Source: an uncultured Saprospiraceae bacterium | GTDB taxonomy: Bacteria > Bacteroidota > Bacteroidia > Chitinophagales > Saprospiraceae | Reading direction: 5' to 3' | NCBI GenBank assembly: GCA_937930625.1 | Contig: CALHBW010000290.1 | Coordinates: forward strand, 1 to 7,193 | Length of the DNA: 7,193 bases | Shown here: in pieces, positions 1 through 6,796 of the stretch | Position numbering within the stretch: position 1 is the stretch's first letter | How the letters are laid out: each line of letters opens with the position of its first letter | Notes under the pieces: model-generated | Told to the model about the DNA's origin: nothing | The model's input: the letters and a program-made list of their open reading frames with translations, nothing else | The model's database searches: none | Translations under genes and position numbers: made by a program

Positions 1-60
1 TTAATTGAAAATCATATTACTTTGGATGTTTTGTTTGAAGATATATCTTTAGATTATTAA
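1..60 (+). CDS. C-terminal end of an unidentified upstream gene (partial)
   Basis: Reading frame 1 is open from the first base of the window to a TAA at 58-60 and encodes 19 residues ending in ...DVLFEDISLDY. The composition (acidic, with regularly spaced hydrophobic residues) fits a protein C-terminus, and the frame stays open despite the high AT content. Nineteen codons are too few to name a family, and a chance open frame is possible. If real, it is a co-directional neighbour ending about 95 bp before the regulator gene, with the regulator promoter lying in the gap. No convincing terminator hairpin is visible after the stop, only T-rich sequence (72-92). Confidence 0.42.
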   Translation, partial: LIENHITLDVLFEDISLDY

Positions 61-110
61 TATAGAGGCAGTTTTTTTGTTGTTTATTTTTTAATTTAGG
101 AATTTTATAC

Positions 111-118
111 TATTTTTG
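111..118 (+). promoter_or_regulatory. Predicted -7 promoter element of the restriction-modification operon
   Basis: TATTTTTG matches the Bacteroidota sigma-factor -7 consensus TAnnTTTG. No good -33 TTTG is present at the usual distance: the bases 19 nt upstream (88-91) are TTTT. The promoter may therefore be intrinsically weak or depend on a regulator. Transcription would be expected to begin around 123-126, giving a leader of about 30 nt before the ATG at 156. The assignment rests on consensus matching in AT-rich DNA, so a chance match is possible. Confidence 0.5.
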
Positions 119-134
119 ACAAAACTTGACAAGT
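116..134 (+). promoter_or_regulatory. Candidate operator for the XRE regulator
   Basis: TTGACAA occurs twice in the same orientation, at 116-122 and 126-132, exactly 10 bp apart, so both copies lie on the same face of the helix. The second copy sits inside an 11-bp odd palindrome, ACTTG-A-CAAGT (124-134). The first copy overlaps the -7 element and the palindrome covers the expected transcription start. That is where a dimeric helix-turn-helix protein would repress its own operon, as controller (C) proteins of restriction-modification systems do at their C-boxes. Binding by the adjacent regulator is inferred from position and symmetry. Confidence 0.42.
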
Positions 135-155
135 CTAAAAAATGCAACATTCATT

Positions 156-476
156 ATGAATGAAAATGTACACTTGGGGCAATATATCAAAAACTTACGG
201 AATGCACAAAGTCTGACATTACATCAGGTTGCCAAAAATACGGATGTAGATATGACAATGCTTTCTAAAATTGAACGTGGTGAACGTCTGCCTACACAAG
301 AACAAACCAAACGCATCGCCAATTTCTTCAGTGTTGATGAGCATGAATTATTGACCTATTTGACCGCAGAAAAAATCATAAAAAAATATGGTGCGAGTGA
401 AATTACGCTTAACGCCGTTCAATTGGTGGAGGAGCGAATTGAGGCATATTTGAAAAACGAAAAAGTAAATGAATGA
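156..476 (+). CDS. XRE-family helix-turn-helix regulator of the restriction-modification operon
   Basis: This 106-residue cytoplasmic DNA-binding protein has a Cro/C1-type helix-turn-helix at about residues 7-65. Its core runs from LTLHQVAKNTDVD through MLSKIERGERLPT, the classic XRE pattern of recognition helix followed by S-x-x-E-x-G-x-R-x-P. A helical, charged tail (about 70-106) extends beyond the roughly 80-residue size of minimal controller proteins and may help dimerisation. I chose ATG at 156. A TTG at 126 would add 10 residues, but it lies at the predicted transcription start and inside the palindrome. The stop overlaps the methyltransferase start by 4 nt (ATGA, 473-476), implying translational coupling. 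The likely role is autoregulation of the methyltransferase operon, by analogy with C proteins. Unlike many C proteins, it does not directly precede the endonuclease gene. Confidence 0.88.
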   Translation: MNENVHLGQYIKNLRNAQSLTLHQVAKNTDVDMTMLSKIERGERLPTQEQTKRIANFFSVDEHELLTYLTAEKIIKKYGASEITLNAVQLVEERIEAYLKNEKVNE

Positions 477-1300
477 ATTGGAAAAGTGAAAATACTGAAT
501 TGATTTTGCAAGATGCCATTGAAGGGATGCGTGATATGCCGGACAATTCATTTGATTTGTGTATTGCTGACCCACCATATGGCGCATCTTCCAAAGCAAC
601 ATGGAAATACAACAGCGAGAAGAAACTCAAGGGCTTTGGAGGTAATTGGAAGTTGACAAGTGAAGTATGGGATTTATTGTCGCAAAACGACCTTTTTGAA
701 GGCACTTTTGTCTGGTTGAAAGAAGTCAAACGATTGGTCAAACCTACAGGTTCAATTTGGATTCATTCAACCTATCATAATTCGGGTTTTGTGAATGTGT
801 GCTGTCAATTATTGGGTTTGGAAATTATCAATGAAGTAGCTTGGTACAAACGTAATGCTTTTCCAAACCTCTCTGCAAGACGACTCACCGCGAGCCATGA
901 AACCATTTTATGGGTACACACAGGAGGTAAAAAGCGAGAGTATTTGTTTAATTATGACGATGTAAAACAAGCAAAATTTGACAGTGACAATTTGAAAGAA
1001 GCCAATAAACAACTTCGCACCGTTTGGGATATTCCCAATAATAAAGCTAAGATAGAACTGTCATTCGGAAAGCACCCGACACAAAAACCGCAGCGTGTTT
1101 CAGATCGCCTGCTAATGATTTCAGGAAAGAAAGACGGAAGGTTGCTTGTTCCCTTTACGGGGTCAGGTACAGAGCTTATCGCAGGTTTGAAATACGGTAT
1201 GGAAGTCGTTGGGTTTGAGATAGAGAACCAATATTTTGAATTGGCACAACAACGAATTGAACATTTTTTAGCGACACAACAACAAACATTATTTCAATGA
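473..1300 (+). CDS. Beta-class site-specific DNA amino-methyltransferase (N6-adenine or N4-cytosine)
   Basis: This 275-residue enzyme transfers a methyl group from S-adenosylmethionine to an exocyclic amino group in DNA. The catalytic motif IV DPPYG (residues 33-37) comes first. Next come a RNAFPNLSARRLTASHETILW stretch (about 127-147), typical of N6_N4_Mtase proteins, then TVWDIP (183-188) and HPTQKP (201-206). The SAM-binding PFTGSGTE (227-234) is near the C-terminus. The order IV before I defines the beta class, the group containing M.HinfI and DpnA. DPPY in place of the SPPY usual for N4-cytosine enzymes favours N6-adenine. The length is normal and every key motif is intact. The gene overlaps both neighbours by 4 nt, with ATGA at each junction. 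The recognition sequence cannot be read from the protein. It presumably protects one strand or one form of the site cut by the convergent nuclease. Confidence 0.93.
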   Translation: MNWKSENTELILQDAIEGMRDMPDNSFDLCIADPPYGASSKATWKYNSEKKLKGFGGNWKLTSEVWDLLSQNDLFEGTFVWLKEVKRLVKPTGSIWIHSTYHNSGFVNVCCQLLGLEIINEVAWYKRNAFPNLSARRLTASHETILWVHTGGKKREYLFNYDDVKQAKFDSDNLKEANKQLRTVWDIPNNKAKIELSFGKHPTQKPQRVSDRLLMISGKKDGRLLVPFTGSGTELIAGLKYGMEVVGFEIENQYFELAQQRIEHFLATQQQTLFQ

Positions 1301-2178
1301 TAAAACCCAAGTCCACACTAAAACCTGTCATCAAATGGTCAGGTAGCAAGCGGCAAGTCGCGCCTCAATTGAGTCGGCTGATACCGGATGCAAATGTTTA
1401 TTACGAACCCTTTGTTGGTGGTGGGGCGATGTTGCCTTTTCGCAATATTCGCAAGGGGGTTGCCAACGATATTATCCCTGAATTAATAACCTTGTGGGAA
1501 GCTATCAGAGACACACCCGAACAAACTGCGGTGGAGTATCAAACTCGTTGGGAACGGCTGCAAAACGAAGGGCATCAGGTGTATTATGAAATAAGAGATA
1601 GGTTTAACCAAACAAAAAATTGCTTTGATTTCTTATTTATCACACGTACTTGTGTGAATGGTTTGATTCGTTATAATGACAAAGGTGAATTTAATAATTC
1701 ATTTCACTTGACCAGACCGGGCATCAATCCTAATACGCTGAAAAACATTATTTTAACTTGGAGTTATTACCTTAAAGATGTTGTATTTCACAATCTTGAT
1801 TATACGGATATTTTACAGCAAACAAAAACAGGAGATTTCGTTTTCTTAGACCCGCCCTACGGTGGCACGAAAGGACGCTATACGAAGGCAGAATTTAATT
1901 TAGATAGCTTTTATGGCGAATTGGAACGCTTAAATTCGATAGGTGCAAAATGGATGCTGACTTTTGATGGAAAAGCGGGCAATCGCTCTTATAATTACGA
2001 ACTTCCCTCGTCAATTTATCAACATAAAACATTCATAAAAACAGGTAATTCGCCATTTACAAAGATGATGAAAACCACAATAGATGCCGTACACGAATCA
2101 GTGTATCTCAATTTTGACCCCACTTGCGAATTGCTCACAAATGTCTCGCAACAAAGCAATCAAAAACTTGCTCTTTGA
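1297..2178 (+). CDS. Alpha-class D12 (Dam-like) DNA adenine N6-methyltransferase
   Basis: This 293-residue SAM-dependent adenine methyltransferase of the D12 family has its motifs in alpha order: WSGSK (14-18, motif X), EPFVGGGAM (37-45, SAM binding) and DPPYG (185-189, catalytic). The segment TRTCVNGLIRYNDKGEFNNSFH (about 116-137) resembles the NGL-x-R-x-N-x-x-G-x-FN block of Dam-type enzymes, which contacts target DNA. The family core appears to end near ESVYLNF (267-273). The last 20 or so residues look like a dispensable tail, and residues 268-293 are encoded opposite the 3' end of the convergent nuclease gene (81-bp overlap). The start overlaps the preceding methyltransferase stop (ATGA, 1297-1300). 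Pairing an alpha with a beta methyltransferase recalls DpnII-type systems (DpnM plus DpnA), but the nuclease here is far larger than DpnII. The target sequence is unknown. Confidence 0.93.
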   Translation: MIKPKSTLKPVIKWSGSKRQVAPQLSRLIPDANVYYEPFVGGGAMLPFRNIRKGVANDIIPELITLWEAIRDTPEQTAVEYQTRWERLQNEGHQVYYEIRDRFNQTKNCFDFLFITRTCVNGLIRYNDKGEFNNSFHLTRPGINPNTLKNIILTWSYYLKDVVFHNLDYTDILQQTKTGDFVFLDPPYGGTKGRYTKAEFNLDSFYGELERLNSIGAKWMLTFDGKAGNRSYNYELPSSIYQHKTFIKTGNSPFTKMMKTTIDAVHESVYLNFDPTCELLTNVSQQSNQKLAL

Positions 2179-4074
2179 GTTTGTTTTCAGGTGAAGAATC
2201 GACGGCTCACTTTCAGGCTTAAATTCAAATGAAAAGATGAAATCCAATTTTCCGCGTTTCATTTGCGTGCGTATTTCGTCCTCATTATGAAAACAAAATG
2301 CAGCTCCCGATAAGATTTTAAATTTACCGATAGGAGATTTTTTTCCTTCGTATAATTGCCAATTTCCATGTAGTTTTTTATGGGCAATTGGTAATGTTTT
2401 GAAGAGTTCTTTAACGTAAGTTTTTAATCGCTCGCCAATTTTATCTCCTAAATCACTCGCCTTATTTTTGGATTCAATAGAAAGAAAAATCACCTCTTTT
2501 GAATCCTTGAAAACTTGAATCACATGGTCGGGTCTTTTGCCACCGACCAATGAAACTCGCGGCAGTGAAGTCCAACGATACTCTTCCAAACTATTGAAAT
2601 TCAATACACTTACTCCCGACCAATCGCCACCCGGAGGATTGCACATACCTTCAAATATGCCCATTGATATTTGTTTTGAAAACAATATATGAATGGCAGT
2701 ATCCGTATCTTGTTCAGAAAATTGATAGCTTGGTGATGCCGGAGGAAAGATAATATTTTTGTTTCTTCTTCCTCGTTTTTTCTCAATCATGTGAAATAAA
2801 GCACCATAATCGGAAGTCGCACTATCTGCAAAAATAAAATTACTCAAACCCATGACAGCTTGCCAAAGTCCATTATCAACCGAGAGTTGATGTGGATTTT
2901 CTTTAAAAGTTTCCCAAGTTTTTGATTTTGCCGGACCAAAAACAATACTAAGAATATTCACATCATCACCAAATAGCATTCTTGCTAAAGGCACTAATCC
3001 TCTATCGGGACGAGAATCATCTCCGCGAGGCTTGAATCCTGTAATCCAGACGATTAGTAAAGGTTTTTCAGAGTTTTCTATTGCCTTGTGAAACGCTTTT
3101 TGAGTTGGGTAAATATTTTTAACCAATTCCGAAAAAGCCTTTATTTTATTATTTGTAATCAGGCAAATAGGAATTTCGGACGCACCGACAGACATGCAGT
3201 TCAATTCTTGTGTCTCGGCAAGAAAACGTTTGAATGAGGAGGTCACATTTACTTTATCGGATTGTTTCTTCTTCCAAATGAGGTGTTCGGTATTTTTAGA
3301 AAGCCAGTTAACTTTCTGTGTTCCTTTTTTTTGTTTTAAAAATGCTTCCCATTCGTCACCTTTGAGGGTGTCAACACGCCTTCTGTTTTCGGATAAAATT
3401 TTGACCAATTCCGTTCCCTTTGCGAGTAGTTTATTGAAAGTTAATGCAATATCTCCTCCCTCCAAAATCGACTTGATGAGATAAAAACTCTCTTCCAAAC
3501 CGAAAACAGGCGTGAACTTTTCCCGCAAAGTCGGAGTAATCGCAGGGTGCGATTCATATACAGGAAGACAAATCACTTTCATGGAGTTGCTTGTAGAAAG
3601 ATACGAAAAGGGAACAATCGGGTTGGGAAATCGGGGTGCTTTTATAGTTCGATTTGCGTCAAGTTCTACACCGCCGAGTTCAGCAAAGTATAAATAAGGA
3701 ATGCCAAGTTTGGCGCAGGTAATTGCTCTGCCATTGCGTTGCCAGGCATTATTTCCGGCGGGTAAAGCATTACAAAATTCGACTGCCAATATCAACTGTT
3801 CTTTGCCTTCGGCGTTAAGTTTTGTGATGTAGGCATCTGTGGCTTCGCGTAGGGGCGCACCATATTCTGACAAGACCTTTGCAATGCTGATATTCCATCT
3901 ATCATGCCCTGCGAATAGTTCGATTTGGGTAATTACTTTCTTATTAATCAACTCAAATTTAGGCAAATACAAGCAATTGTCCACCCGTTTTAATTCACCT
4001 TCGTAAGCAGCATTTATCAATTCTAATGCTCGTTCACATTCAATGATATTGTCACCGTGAATACGTAATTTCAT
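2098..4074 (-). CDS. Putative type II restriction endonuclease with two PD-(D/E)XK-like modules
   Basis: This 658-residue protein has no signal peptide or membrane segment. Near the C-terminus, GGKRPD (D516) is followed 17 residues later by E534-S-K536 at the end of a hydrophobic strand (VIFLSIESK), a canonical PD-(D/E)XK nuclease core. A similar layout occurs at the N-terminus: D80, a beta-like stretch, LILAVEF (E99), then C101-N102 where lysine is expected, a helix with Q112-R113-N-G-R116, and the strand IPYLYFAEL (125-132). This reads as a second nuclease fold with an altered motif. A middle block rich in G, D, R and P (about 346-360) precedes hydrophobic strands and may belong to DNA recognition. 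I do not recognise a named family. The endonuclease role is inferred from the motif and from the two convergent methyltransferases. The ATG at 4074 lies 19 nt after the stop of the yfhO-like gene. The 3' end overlaps the D12 methyltransferase by 81 bp. Confidence 0.75.
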   Translation of the reverse strand: MKLRIHGDNIIECERALELINAAYEGELKRVDNCLYLPKFELINKKVITQIELFAGHDRWNISIAKVLSEYGAPLREATDAYITKLNAEGKEQLILAVEFCNALPAGNNAWQRNGRAITCAKLGIPYLYFAELGGVELDANRTIKAPRFPNPIVPFSYLSTSNSMKVICLPVYESHPAITPTLREKFTPVFGLEESFYLIKSILEGGDIALTFNKLLAKGTELVKILSENRRRVDTLKGDEWEAFLKQKKGTQKVNWLSKNTEHLIWKKKQSDKVNVTSSFKRFLAETQELNCMSVGASEIPICLITNNKIKAFSELVKNIYPTQKAFHKAIENSEKPLLIVWITGFKPRGDDSRPDRGLVPLARMLFGDDVNILSIVFGPAKSKTWETFKENPHQLSVDNGLWQAVMGLSNFIFADSATSDYGALFHMIEKKRGRRNKNIIFPPASPSYQFSEQDTDTAIHILFSKQISMGIFEGMCNPPGGDWSGVSVLNFNSLEEYRWTSLPRVSLVGGKRPDHVIQVFKDSKEVIFLSIESKNKASDLGDKIGERLKTYVKELFKTLPIAHKKLHGNWQLYEGKKSPIGKFKILSGAAFCFHNEDEIRTQMKRGKLDFIFSFEFKPESEPSILHLKTNSKSKFLIALLRDICEQFASGVKIEIH

Positions 4075-4093
4075 ATTTCATTTGGTCTTTTTA

Positions 4094-6691
4094 TCACTTC
4101 TTCCGCTTCCCTTTACTCTTCTTAGTCGTTTTCTGCGTGCTTTCTTTCACAGTTTTCACCGTCTTTTTCGGTGCAGTTTTCTTTTGAATAACTGTGGGTT
4201 CAGGGTCATAAATTTGAGCAGTAACTGGCTCGGAAAAATTCGTATTTCTGCCCCAATACACCATTCCACCAACAAAACACAATAATGCCAATAAAGACCC
4301 AATCAATGAAATCGTTTCGCCCGTATAAAAAGAACGCGGCTCAAAACGCATTTCAATTTTGTGCTTGCCTGCGGGGACGCGCATGGCGCGGAGTACGTAG
4401 TCGGCTTTGATGAAATCGCTGTCTGTAGGTTGGTCGTCGATATAGACTTTCCAGCCTTTTTTCGGTGGGTAATAAATTTCCGAGAAAACAGCGAGTTGCT
4501 CACTGCTTGCATTCGATTCATAGGTCAATTTATTGGGATGATAATCGGTGAGACGAATGGAATTCCCGGCATTTGAAAGACTGTCGGAACGAAGATTTAA
4601 ACCGCTTAAATAATCGCTGTATTTTTTCTGTATCAATGCGGTAGTACGCGGATTGAGATTTTTCAAACCTGATAATTCTGCATCCGCATTTTCTACTAAT
4701 TTAAAATCATTTACAAACCACGCATTACCCAAATTCGTATTGCGCGGAACGGCTTGTGGTGCGCTTTCTCTGCCACCCGAAATGAGGTATTTGGTATTGA
4801 GCATATCAAGAATATTGCTGTTGGTATTGACATCACCTAAATTATAAGCCACCAGCAACTCTTCGTAAATCATTAATTTAGCTGCATGATAGCCACTTAG
4901 ACTTTTGTGGAAATAAGAAGTTGTTGCATTGCCTCTAAGTCCGCCGCGTGAGAGGTCGAATACACGGAAATTCGGGTCTTTATCACTCATAATTTGGGTA
5001 TCGGCAGGTGTGGCTTGGGCGGCAGAGGTGATGCTTGATTTTTCTTCAAAACTATCGCTATTGACATATCGGGTTGATACCGACCACGCTTCTATCAAGA
5101 CCAATATCGCAATCGTCGGGATAGCAAATGCCGACTTGAAACGCCCGGTGGTATATGCCCACAATGCTCCCGCAGCAGCAAGGATAAAGAGCAAAGCACG
5201 AATGACATCTGCACGAAGCAATCCTGCCCGGTCTGCACGCAACATTTCGCGGATTTCGGCTTGTTCCGGGTCGTTTGCTCCGCTAAAACCCAACATGCCG
5301 CTTCCCAACAACATTAGCAAGCAAATACCACCCGCAATACCCGCCGCATACATGAGCGCACGACGTTTTTGTTGGCTACTAATTTCATTACTGAAAAAAC
5401 GCTGCAAGCCCAATGTTCCCATTAAAATAAATAAAATCAAACCGATATTGAGTATCATTTTAACAGAGCGAAATTTGCTATAAAAAGGAAAATAATCGAA
5501 CATGATATCGTTGAAAAAGAAGTTTTTTCCCCAAGCCAATATAATCACAAAAATACTTGCAGTGATGAGCCACCATTTAATCGGACCTTTCACCAAAAAT
5601 GCTCCTAAAAAGAATAGAAAACAAACAATTGCACCGTAATGAATCGGTCCGGCAGTAAAGGGTTGGTTGCCCCAATACATGATGCTGCCAGCTTGTTGGG
5701 CGGCGTATGCTTTGGCTTGGCTGCCGGATGCGCCCTGGCTTTGTACTTGTCGAAGCAAAACATCGTAAATCTCTGTACCCTCGCCACTTTGTAGAGAACC
5801 GCCGCCGCGTGCATTGGGAAACATCAGCGTCATCGTTTCGCCGATGCCATAACTCCAACCAAAAGCGTAGTCTTTATCCAAACCATCTTGTCCGGCTTTG
5901 GCTGCGAGTTCGGATTTTCCGCGAATGGTTTCTTTGGCGTATTCTTGGGTTGTCCAGAGATTGGTGGTGTTGGCGGCAAAGGCGAATATCGTAGCGATAG
6001 CTAATGCGCCGGTAGCTTTTGCGAAGTTGGGCAATTCGTTATTGCGGATGGAGTCTATGAGTTTGAAGATGCCGTAAATGGCAAGAATGAGGAGTAGGTA
6101 ATAAGTGATTTGGAGGTGATTGGCGGTGATTTGTAAGCCAAGAAAAAAGGCGGTCATACCCGCACCGAGCAGATATTTGCCGCGATAAGCGAGCAGCACA
6201 CCCGCAAGTGCGGCAGGGGTGTAGGCGAGTGCAATGATTTTGGTGGAGTGTCCTGCCTCCATCAGAATGACGTAGTTGGTACACAATCCGTAGGCAATCG
6301 CGCCCATGATACCGATGCGCCAGTCCACACCCATCGACGCCATTAGTATATAAAAACACAACATCAACAAGAACAAAGCCGTATGTGGTACAGTGACGCT
6401 ATTCCAAGCTACAAATGCACGGTAAGGATGTAAGAGTAGATTATTTTGTGCCGAACCACGCAATTGATAGGTAGGCATGCCCGAAAACGCTGAGTTGGTC
6501 CAGAGGATAGGGCGGTCTCCATTCGCCTCATATTTTTTCATTTCGGCTTGCATGCCATAGGCATTGAAGTTGTCTGATTGGCGGAGGGCTTTACCTTTTA
6601 CGGAAGGCAAAAAGTAAATGAAGGCTACCGCCATCAGTATGAAAAATGCGGCGATGTGGGGGAGGAACGTTTTGAGTATTGGATTGTTCAT
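4094..6691 (-). CDS. YfhO-family polytopic membrane protein (GT-C-like glycosyltransferase superfamily)
   Basis: This 865-residue inner-membrane protein has about 13-14 predicted transmembrane segments: roughly residues 10-29, seven between 104 and 240, two at 350-388, 412-428, 445-465, 495-537 (two) and a last one at about 791-812. The first long loop contains RQSDNFNAYGMQAE; D40 is a candidate for the acidic catalytic residue that GT-C enzymes carry in this loop. A conserved-looking block DKDYAFGWSYGIGETMTLMFPN (272-293) and a large soluble region (about 541-790) follow. That region ends in a beta-rich GWKVYIDDQP...GKHKIEMRFEP segment, as in Bacteroidota YfhO proteins. Bacillus and Listeria relatives add sugars to lipoteichoic acid; the substrate in Bacteroidota is not established. 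The C-terminus is a Lys/Thr-rich tail (about 837-865, ending KGKRKK). The ATG at 6691 fits the first membrane helix. The gene is intact and looks like a resident chromosomal gene. Confidence 0.9.
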   Translation of the reverse strand: MNNPILKTFLPHIAAFFILMAVAFIYFLPSVKGKALRQSDNFNAYGMQAEMKKYEANGDRPILWTNSAFSGMPTYQLRGSAQNNLLLHPYRAFVAWNSVTVPHTALFLLMLCFYILMASMGVDWRIGIMGAIAYGLCTNYVILMEAGHSTKIIALAYTPAALAGVLLAYRGKYLLGAGMTAFFLGLQITANHLQITYYLLLILAIYGIFKLIDSIRNNELPNFAKATGALAIATIFAFAANTTNLWTTQEYAKETIRGKSELAAKAGQDGLDKDYAFGWSYGIGETMTLMFPNARGGGSLQSGEGTEIYDVLLRQVQSQGASGSQAKAYAAQQAGSIMYWGNQPFTAGPIHYGAIVCFLFFLGAFLVKGPIKWWLITASIFVIILAWGKNFFFNDIMFDYFPFYSKFRSVKMILNIGLILFILMGTLGLQRFFSNEISSQQKRRALMYAAGIAGGICLLMLLGSGMLGFSGANDPEQAEIREMLRADRAGLLRADVIRALLFILAAAGALWAYTTGRFKSAFAIPTIAILVLIEAWSVSTRYVNSDSFEEKSSITSAAQATPADTQIMSDKDPNFRVFDLSRGGLRGNATTSYFHKSLSGYHAAKLMIYEELLVAYNLGDVNTNSNILDMLNTKYLISGGRESAPQAVPRNTNLGNAWFVNDFKLVENADAELSGLKNLNPRTTALIQKKYSDYLSGLNLRSDSLSNAGNSIRLTDYHPNKLTYESNASSEQLAVFSEIYYPPKKGWKVYIDDQPTDSDFIKADYVLRAMRVPAGKHKIEMRFEPRSFYTGETISLIGSLLALLCFVGGMVYWGRNTNFSEPVTAQIYDPEPTVIQKKTAPKKTVKTVKESTQKTTKKSKGKRKK

Positions 6692-6695
6692 ATTG

Positions 6696-6748
6696 TCGTG
6701 ATTCGTTGATTCATATATCCATTAACTCGTTTATTTGTGACTCGTTTT
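6696..6748 (-). repeat. Repeat block A: AACGA(A/G)T-type units, leftward orientation
   Basis: On the minus strand this stretch contains AACGAGTC, AAACGAGTT, GAATCAACGAATC and ACGA, variants of the units seen rightward in blocks B and C. The plus-strand segment 6696-6707 (TCGTGATTCGTT) is the perfect reverse complement of 6791-6802 in block B, and 6725-6741 matches the reverse complement of 6781-6797 at 15 of 17 positions. The block lies between the predicted promoter and the start codon of the yfhO-like gene, so it would be part of that mRNA's leader. Confidence 0.8.
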
Positions 6749-6765
6749 GTTCATATTTTACTTTG

Positions 6766-6796
6766 CAAAAATATATGTGCGTCACGAATAAACGAA
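6766..6796 (-). promoter_or_regulatory. Predicted promoter of the yfhO-like gene
   Basis: On the minus strand TATTTTTG (6773 down to 6766) matches the Bacteroidota -7 consensus TAnnTTTG and is identical to the element in front of the regulator gene. TTCG (6796 down to 6793) lies 19 nt upstream, the usual spacing for the -33 TTTG, with one mismatch. Transcription would begin near 6760 and leave a leader of about 70 nt containing repeat block A. The -33 position falls inside repeat block B. This may be the only promoter serving both the yfhO-like gene and the endonuclease gene behind it. Confidence 0.5.

Noticed and set aside
126..155. TTG at 126 as the start of the regulator, adding 10 residues (MTSLKNATFI)
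   Set aside because: It coincides with the expected transcription start and lies inside the palindrome. The helix-turn-helix domain is complete from the ATG at 156.
653..661. TTGACAAGT, identical to part of the candidate operator, inside the beta methyltransferase gene
   Set aside because: It lies in a well-conserved coding context (KLTSE) with no second half-site or promoter next to it, so it is most likely chance.
2164..2182. AAACT...AGTTT stem followed by T-rich sequence as a terminator between the convergent genes
   Set aside because: The stem is only 5 bp, almost all A-T, with a 9-nt loop. It is too weak to call a terminator and lies inside the nuclease coding sequence.
3194..3697. Short plus-strand open frames opposite the nuclease gene
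   Set aside because: They are antisense to the long nuclease frame, and their translations show no domain or start-region features.
4929..5483. 184-codon open frame on the plus strand opposite the yfhO-like gene
   Set aside because: It is antisense to a clear membrane-protein gene, has no recognisable domain, and its composition mirrors the hydrophobic codons of the opposite strand.
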